From Priapulus caudatus (lineage: Eukaryota > Priapulida > Priapulimorpha > Priapulimorphida > Priapulidae): 37,122 bases of DNA. Under the pieces are notes generated by a model. It saw nothing but the letters and a program-made list of their open reading frames with translations. It was not told the origin of the DNA and ran no database searches. Shown one piece after another: positions 30,650 through 37,122 of this stretch. Each line of letters starts with the position of its first letter. Within the stretch, counting starts at the first letter, position 1. A program made the position numbers and the translations under genes. The stretch is from positions 94,348 to 131,469 of the forward strand of contig NW_014577139.1 in NCBI RefSeq assembly GCF_000485595.1, in the 5' to 3' direction.

Positions 30650-32217
30650 TAATACACTTATATTCACACATGTCACTAGTTCATGGCTTCTCTCCTGTGT
30701 GAGTGCGCATGTGTCTTTGAAGGGAATGTAGCAAAGAACACCTGTATTTACATATATCACACGTCTATGGCTTCTCTTCTGTGTGAGTGCGCATGTGCTT
30801 TTTGAGGTTACTGCATTGAGTAAACATATGTCCACATGTATCGCACACATGGGGCTTCTCTCCTGCGTGAGTGCGCATGTGTGAATTGAGTGCACTAGAG
30901 GATGTACACTTGTATTGACATCTGTCACATGTGAATGGTTTCTCTTTTGTGTGAGTGCACATGTGTCTCTTGAGGCTACTGTATTTAGTATACATATGTC
31001 CACATATATCACACACATGGGGCTTTTCTCCTGTGTGAGTGCGCCTGTGTATCCTAAGATTGCCGGACTTAGCAGACCTGTATTCACATAAATCACACCT
31101 ATATGGCTTCTCTTCTGTGTGAGTGCGCATGTGTGAATTGAGTTTACTAGAGGATGCGCACTTGTATTTACATATATCACATGCATATGGCTTCTCTCCT
31201 GTGTGAGTGTGCATGTGTGCATTGAGTGCACTTAAGGATGTACACTTGTATTGACATCTGTCACATGTATATGGCTTCTCTCATGTGTGAGTGCGCATGT
31301 GTATCTTGAGGCTACTGCACTGAGTAAACTTATGTCCACATATATCGCACACATGCGGCTTCTCTCCTGCGTGAGTGCGCCTGTGTATCCTAAGATTGTC
31401 GGAACTAGCAGACCTGTATTCACATAAATCACACCTATAGGGCTTCTCTTCTGTGTGAATGCGCATGTGCATTTTAAGGCTACTGCAATGAGTAGACTTG
31501 TATCCACATATATCGCACACAGGGGGCTTCTCTCCTGTGTGGGTGCACATGTGTATCCTAAGAATGATGGCTGGAACTAGCAGACCCGTATTTACATATA
31601 TCATACCTGTATGGCTTCTCTCCTGTGCGAGTGCGCATTTACATTTTGATGTTACTGCATTGAGTAAACTTGGGTCCACATATATCGCACACATGCGGCT
31701 TCTCTCCTGCGTGAGTGCGCCTGTGTATCCTAAGATTGCCGGAACTAGCAGACCTGTATTCACATAAATCACACCTATATGGCTTCTCTTCTGTGTGAGT
31801 GCGCATGTGTGAATTGAGTTTACTAGAGGATGCGCAGTTGTATTGACATCTGTCACATGTATATGGGGCTTCTTTCCTGTGTGGGTGCCTTTGTGTATCC
31901 TATTGAGCAAACCTGTATTCACAGATACCACACTTACACGGCTTCTCTCCCGTGTGAGTGCGCATGTGTAACTTAAGCATATGTGACGTAGAACACCTAT
32001 ATTCACATCTATCGCATGCATATGGCTTCTCTCCTGTGTGAATGCGCATGTGTATCGTGAGATGACAGGAACTCGTACACCTATATTCACACATATCACA
32101 CCTATATGGCTTTTCTGTTGTGTGAGTGAGCATGTGATTCTTGAGATCACCTAGCTTGGAGCTAGCGTATCCACACACATCACACGCAGGACTTCTTTCC
32201 TCCAGGGCGTGGCATAT
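30650..32217 (-). pseudogene. C2H2 zinc-finger array, about 18 fingers, with stops and frameshifts
   Basis: Each finger is 28 codons (84 bp) with C-x2-C-x12-H-x3-H and TGEKP/TEEKP-type linkers, typical of DNA-binding KZNF-like proteins in animals. Reading on minus, the first is CGYASSKLGDLKNH (about 32180). CDMCEYRCTSSCHLTIHMRI and CDRCEYRCSTSHMLKLHMRT follow, and the last full finger is CDICKYRCSLLHSLQRH near 30750. Finger types recur in blocks (CDLCEYRS, CDICGHKF, CDRCQYKC, CDICKYKC), a sign of tandem block duplication. A good acceptor, TTTTCATTCAG, precedes 32217, so this is probably a last exon. Defects are stops at 31639-31641, 31281-31283, 30765-30767 and 30681-30683, and frame changes near 31905, 31865 and 31575. 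A half finger beyond 30681 shows further decay. Some indels may be technical. Confidence 0.85.
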
Positions 32218-32457
32218 CTGAATGAAAAGGCTCTATCAGACAGATAGCAAGTACTCGGTTTTGCCGTAATATATATTTTTACGTGAACACAAAATTTATA
32301 CTTCTTCTTAATTATTTTACCCTAAATTATTTCATTCAAACCTTGTGTAACTTATACGCTACAGCTCTATGCCTACTCATCTACGGGTGAAGTCACTTAG
32401 ATCATTGCAGATTAAAAACTCTGCGAGCAAATTGGGAAGAGCTATCCTTAGAAAAAT

Positions 32458-32580
32458 CACCCACCTAACACATAACGTTTTCGCATCGTTAAGATTTGCT
32501 TGCACGATGGTTTGGTCTGAAATAATGCCATTTTAACGCTTTCAAAACGATATCTGTAAGCGCATGTCTAGTACCTGTTA
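32458..32580. mobile_element. Fragment of the AACGTT-type MITE
   Basis: CACCCACCTAACACATAACG and then TTTTCG, with ATGGTTTGGTCTGAA 50 bp on, match the start of the element at 19860. Later sequence diverges (CATTTTAACGCTTTCAAAACG), so it is a short or older copy. Confidence 0.55.
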
Positions 32581-32718
32581 AGAGCAATGTTTATTGCGAA
32601 AATATTGACGCTGCAGTACCCGAAGTCACTGATGTCATCGTACCTCCAGCGACCTGACAGGCCCCGCACCTACTCGACATCCAGCAGATCATATTAAAGA
32701 GGTTAACAGCCGCAACAC

Positions 32719-33165
32719 GGAAATGACGTAGGGCCGACGTTAAGCATTTAATCTAGAGTGTTGCAAGCCTAGAGAAGGTGCACAACTAGAAATGCATCCT
32801 CGCTACTTCAAAGTGGTGGTACTGCTCTGCCAAAGGTCCCTTGCTATACCAATGTACAGAGATAGGGTGCGGACACGTCGGCGACCTGGCGAACAAAGGA
32901 AATGATGTAGGGCTGACGTTAAGCAATTAATCAAGAGTGTTGCTTGCCTAGAGAAGGCGCACAACTAAAAATGCACCCACGCGACGTCAATGTATTGGTG
33001 CCGTTCTGCCGTAGGTCGTTGGCTATACCAACATGCAAGGATAGGGCGCGGACACTTCGGCGACCTCTTGCCCCCAGAGCGTGATTTGACGACGTGTCCG
33101 CGCACGTCATATCCCTGCATATTGGTATATCAAGGGGCCTTAGCAGAGCAGTACCTACATGTGCG
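32719..33165. repeat. 179-bp tandem duplication with an inverted third part
   Basis: GGAAATGA(C/T)GTAGGGC(C/T)GACG starts units at 32719 and 32898. Each continues through GTGTTGC, GCCTAGAGAAGG and GGACAC(G/T)TCGGCGACCT. At about 33090-33156 the segment CGACGTGTCCGCGC to GAGCAGTACC is the inverted counterpart of 32818-32880. The stretch could fold into a long imperfect hairpin. Confidence 0.75.
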
Positions 33166-33227
33166 TAGTAAAATCTGATCTATAATATCAAGAGCATATA
33201 AAGACGGGAGCTTTTTGGGAGTATTAC

Positions 33228-33616
33228 TTGCCAGCGAGGTTACGTACACCGATCATCAGCATCACACATCACTACACAGTCAATGTCTAATTAGTGGCTG
33301 ACTAACGAAATCCGTGCCGATCGACGACATCTGAAGCTGCATGAGTGCACACATACTCTACAACTGCACCGACGCTGCAGGGCTAGCAGGCTATGCCAGG
33401 AGCCGGTGTCCGGCAACAGCTAGAGAGCGTAGCGTCAAATATGGCGTCCCGCGCGCTGACGTTAGAGCGCAATGACCATCTCCGTAGCAGGACCAGAACA
33501 CAGTACGACTGGCTGCAGGACTAGTGGTCGTCGACGAATCTTCAGTACACTTCCATAGCGTGCACGCATTGAATCTTTATTTAACTAGCTAATTAAAAGT
33601 TGTGCCACTTGAGGCA
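33228..33616. repeat. 389-bp direct repeat, copy upstream of the zinc-finger array
   Basis: Same orientation as 30219-30603. Small insertions distinguish it (for example GGCTATGCCAGGAGCC against GGCCAGGAGCC). It may be the trace of a tandem duplication of the zinc-finger locus or a dispersed repeat. It lacks LTR-type TG...CA ends. Confidence 0.9.
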
Positions 33617-33855
33617 TAATCTAATTATGGTATATTGAATATTCCTTTCTATCTATATATTCTCAAGCATCAATTCTTGTTATCAATAAAAACCTATTGC
33701 CTCTCTGTGCATACCTTGCTCTTAGCCATGATAGATTCCTAACCAGCATGCCTAACAAATTTTACAAGCAACGATACTTATTATAAACAATTATTAATTT
33801 ACTTGTACAAATATTTCAAACAGTTGTACATTGTACATGAGTACATTGCTCATAA

Positions 33856-34010
33856 TACTGCTTGCTCATTTATTCCCTACACTCCTGCCCAGTTCTCTCT
33901 TACCTGTTTATTCCTTACATTTCTGTAGAGTTCACCTTTGCCTATTTATCATTCCCTACATTTATGTTAAGTTTCCTCTTGCCTATATATTCCATACACT
34001 CCTGTCTATA
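33856..34010. repeat. Minisatellite, about 45-bp unit, 3-4 copies
   Basis: TTGC(C/T)(C/T)AT(T/A)TATTCCCTACAC-type units alternate with CTGTAGAGTTCNCCTT-type halves. It opens Leu/Pro/Tyr-rich frames that I do not regard as coding. Confidence 0.6.
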
Positions 34011-34574
34011 TCCCACTACCACGATGCTGCTATTCCAGAAATTCCTAATATAATCTTACCTTTTCATTCTTTACCTGTGTGATATTTGCTAGCCTTAACA
34101 TTAGTATATTTCCAGCATTCACTTCTAAAACATTGTGAATTTTTCTAATCATTTCATGTGACGTCACTATATTTCAGAGAATTTGCTGGTTGTGACAGGC
34201 CGATCTACTCCATTAATGTTCTTTTCCATATCAGTACACTATATGGGGCGATGTCACGTGAAAACTGCTGTGAGGCTCTCATGGATTTAGGATGGTTGGG
34301 GGCAATTGGCCAGAATTTCGCATTTTTGTTATGTATAGCAATGGCGAGAGCTTGCATCTCGCATACAGCCGGCTAAGGCATCCCTGCATGGCGTGGCTTT
34401 ATTGATGTCCGTAAATGACGAGGTGACACTTCCCGCCACAAAATTACATGGCTAAGTGGTAAATTTTGACTAATTTCCCCCATCTACTCTGATACAGCTT
34501 CCACCGACACTTCGAGGTAAGTGTAGATGAAACTAAGCTGTTTGTATTGAAAGAATTATCCGAGAAATATCCGA

Positions 34575-34905
34575 TAAGGCCCTGATGCTCGATGTAATAG
34601 TGGTTAGCTTGCCCGCCTTTCACGGTGAAGGCTGTGAGTTCAACACCTAACGAACAGTAAAATTTTCTGAAGGTGTTTTTAATTACCAACACCTGGCATC
34701 ATATTGTGGACTGTGAATCCTTCGTGGCCCGGGTGACCACGTAACATATGGCGGGTCTGTCTCCTGCAATGGGAACGTAAAAGAACCACTGAGGGCGTGA
34801 AACACTCTTAGCAGTGATCACCCTCAATGTCCGTAAAGGGGGGTCGAGCAGGTGTCTGCTCTGGGGAGTAACTCGATGATGATTAGACCTGGATATCATA
34901 GCTGT
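34575..34905 (+). mobile_element. tRNA-derived SINE candidate
   Basis: TGTAATAGTGG at 34593-34603 matches the RNA polymerase III A box at 9 of 11 positions. AGTTCAACACC at 34637-34647 matches the B box at 10 of 11. Their spacing of 44 nt is that of a tRNA. Between them CCCGCCTTTCACGGTGAAGG resembles an anticodon arm of tRNA-Glu (TTC) type. A non-tRNA body follows, with GTAAAAGAACCACTGAGGGC near 34778, and a GATGATGATT segment near 34875 that could be the tail. The 3' boundary is a guess. Confidence 0.55.
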
Positions 34906-35445
34906 ATTGTCTGAAAGCAATACAATTTGCTTCCGCCAAGAGTTTTGTATCTCTGGATGATACGATAGTCAGATCTTGAGTATATGACCCCTATAGACCC
35001 CTAGGTTCTCTAGGTTTTCCTATCAATCATAGGTTCTTTGACGAATACTTACCACCGAATTCAGTCACAAAAACATGGACAGACTTCGGCCTTATTATCA
35101 CATTGACAATATCGAAATTATTAACGAATATTTGGACAGCCGGGCGGCTAGGACTGGGTAGGAAATAAATATCGCTATGGTATTATTAAGTTGCGTTTAG
35201 CAAGCCTCACGACCGTATACGCTCACAGGAGGGTGCAGTGTGTGATAGTTGCGAGTGATAGCTGCGAGTGAAAGTTTGTCTGTCCTTCTGTCGTCTTTGG
35301 TCCTTTTGTCTTTTTGTCCTTGTTTGTGCACGTCGCCAGTTTTCGGGGCACACCCTGCAGGAGAGCGCAGATTCTGTGAACCACTGACGGATCTCCACCC
35401 CACAGAGCAGCCGATACGGCCGCTGCTACATAGCCGCCGCCCCCA
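34906..35445. other. Non-coding stretch
   Basis: AT-rich sequence passes into T-rich (TGTCCTTCTGTCGTCTTTGG, CTTTTTGTCCTTG) at 35279-35325 and then into a CG-rich tract. No gene is supported. Confidence 0.4.
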
Positions 35446-35655
35446 CCGCATAGCAGGGAGCTGCGCCGCCACGGAGGAGCCGTCGCAGGGCCGTCCACCG
35501 CCCGCCGCCTCCAGAGAGCTACCCCGCCGCCCCCCGCCGCATAGCAGGGAGCTGCCGCCGCCACGGAGGAGCTGTCACAGGGCCGTCCACCGCCCGCCGC
35601 CTCCAGAGAGCTACCCCGCCGCCCTTCGCCGCATAGCAGGGAGCTGCCGCCGCTA
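35446..35655. repeat. 92-bp CG-rich tandem repeat, 2.3 copies
   Basis: CCGCATAGCAGGGAGCTGC starts at about 35446, 35537 and 35629. Each full unit continues GGAGGAGC(C/T)GTC(G/A)CAGG and CCTCCAGAGAGCTACCCCGC. Pro/Arg-rich frames on plus and Ala-rich frames on minus arise from it. Confidence 0.85.
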
Positions 35656-36079
35656 GCTTGTAAATAATGATGATGAAATCAAGATACGAAATAATAATTT
35701 CATGATTGGTAATTTTGTTGGTATAATAACACGACAATTTATTGTTCAATGTATTTAATCCGATTTTTTGTTAAATAACTTTTTTGTCAAATAAATGAGA
35801 ATTTGTGTATTTTAAATCCTAATCTTGTTGTATTTGTCAGCTGTTCTGGTTCTCGTTAGTTCATATACTTTTGCGGTCGGGATCAAACATTCATGTGCGG
35901 ACAACACACACCATACAAACACGCGTGATAGCAGAGTTGTACACAGAATGCTGATAACACAGGAGTATGCGACGGTTACGATCATTAACGGTAAACAAAC
36001 CGCGAACAAATGATGTACACAGCTTTGGCGAAAAGTCGTGCGCGTATTCGGGCAAAGACAACGACGTGTCACATTGATA

Positions 36080-36240
36080 ACTAGAGCACTCGGAGAGCAC
36101 AGACCTCCGCCAAGGCAGCTGAATTCTCTCAATGTGAATTTTTTATTAATTAATTAATTAATTAATTAATTAATTAAATAATTAATTGGATCCGGATCAC
36201 CACCAAAATGTAATGATGATGATTATGAGCAAAGAATGTA
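36080..36240. mobile_element. Possible RTE-type LINE or SINE 3' fragment
   Basis: GAGAGCACAGACCTCCGCCA at about 36091, and GGATCCGGATCACCACCAAA 80 bp later, followed by ATGATGATGATTATGA, look like the conserved 3' region and GAT-rich tail of RTE-family retrotransposons as I remember them. They are split by a (TTAA)n microsatellite at about 36142-36187. No coding remains. Confidence 0.35.
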
Positions 36241-36514
36241 ACGAAGGTGGATAGGGGCCGGTATGGATACATGGCTCATGTAGTTGACATATAGGTCGTG
36301 GGGAAGCGCAAGGACTCGTGAATAAAGCTATCCGAAGCTACCACGCGTGTCTAGCTGAAGCTGATAACGTGGACGTCAGCAATGGCGGCTACTGAGCATA
36401 CCGAGGTCACACGGACCTTTATGCACATACAGTTGCATGATGTTATGTATGTATTTTGCCCAGACGTGTGTTTAAGTGTACAAACATGCGCGGCGAGACA
36501 CCAAAATGAGTTGT

Positions 36515-37122
36515 GGGTTATCGCATATATCCCTAACCGAATATATTAGTTGAGAAATACGTTATTTGTGTAAATTCATCGTCTGACTCAACAGTTATTA
36601 GAGCGCAACCCCAAAAACGCATAAAAAGGAACAAGGTATAATAATAAATAATAAAATATTTGCTTGATACGAAGACGGTAATACCAAAATCTTGTTACTA
36701 CTATACAATTTTCTGTCACGTACATTCATTTCTATATAAAATGCCTTGTAAATACCTTGTAATGCCTTATTTTGCTCTTCTAATTTAGGCAAATCGGAAT
36801 ATATGTTGAAGTGGAGTTTACGCTTCGCATTTATTGTACCTATTTGTGAACAATTTAACTGTACTAAAGTTCTTAATAATTATACTTAGAAACCATGCCT
36901 TGCTGCTTCCGTTCGCTGCTTGCTTGTGCCTGCGTGTGCCTTAGGGAGATAGATAGATAGAGAGATAGAGGGTTATCGCATATATCCCTAACCGAATATA
37001 TTAGTTGAGAAATATGTTATTTGTGTAAATTCATCGTCTGACTCAACAGTTATTAGAGCGATACAATTTTCTGTCACGTACATTAATTTCTATATAAAAT
37101 GCCTTGTAAATACCTTGTAATG
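36515..37122. repeat. Direct repeat, 455-bp spacing, running off the right edge
   Basis: GGGTTATCGCATATATCCCT starts at 36515 and 36970. The first 91 bp of each copy are nearly identical (one C/T difference seen). Then 36606-36702 is absent from the second copy, which resumes with ATACAATTTTCTGTCACG to the window end. An AGAT microsatellite (36943-36968) precedes the second copy. Confidence 0.9.

Noticed and set aside
35825-36013. Short plus frame with a signal-peptide-like start
   Set aside because: It begins with TTG rather than ATG, and the hydrophobic start is matched by an equally open minus frame. No family is recognised.

Overview
The window looks like nuclear DNA of an invertebrate animal, probably marine. 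The evidence is an intron-bearing transposon-type gene with a CXC domain, a CR1-like LINE fragment with a 2A-type motif, a Ty3/Gypsy element, a tRNA-derived SINE candidate, a C2H2 zinc-finger array with TGEKP-type linkers, and many micro- and minisatellites. I cannot name the phylum. I see no complete, intact single-copy host gene. Nearly everything recognisable is mobile, repetitive or decayed. Where near-identical copies can be compared (12.2-14.06 vs 14.15-16.04 kb, and 9.94-10.72 vs 20.45-21.25 kb), most differences are one-base indels. That points to an error-prone long-read assembly, so many of the frameshifts noted here may be technical.

Layout. 1-480: decayed C-terminal end of a CXC-tailed gene. 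1.6-4.8 kb: a foldback-like structure whose inverted arms are arrays of a GGACAATTACCCCC-type motif around 2.4 kb of purine-rich repeat. 4.8-11.2 kb: microsatellites, a CpG-rich unassigned stretch, a hAT-type MITE with an 8-bp target duplication, and a 24-bp minisatellite joined to a dispersed repeat that recurs at 20.4-21.25 kb. 11.29-18.05 kb: a Ty3/Gypsy element with both LTRs, primer site and polypurine tract. Its middle is present twice around a 25-N gap, most simply a failed contig merge. 18.8-19.86 kb: 5' part of a CR1-like LINE. 19.86-20.23 kb: an AACGTT-rich MITE, related to one at 32.46 kb. 23.5-24.47 kb: a promoter- or LTR-like stretch on the minus strand. 24.49-25.14 kb: a 41-bp CG-rich minisatellite.

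The most interesting object is at 25311-29302: about 950-bp terminal inverted repeats around the second half of a gene with PIN/FEN1-like motifs, a spliced CXC exon and an acidic tail. The inverted repeats include the end of the coding region. The left arm is therefore an inverted copy of the gene's 3' end, placed where the N-terminal half should be. The reading frame has one stop and one frameshift.

30.2-33.6 kb: about 18 C2H2 fingers on the minus strand with several stops and frameshifts, bracketed by 385-bp direct repeats. 33.8-37.1 kb: minisatellites, a SINE candidate, a possible RTE-type fragment and a duplication running off the right edge.
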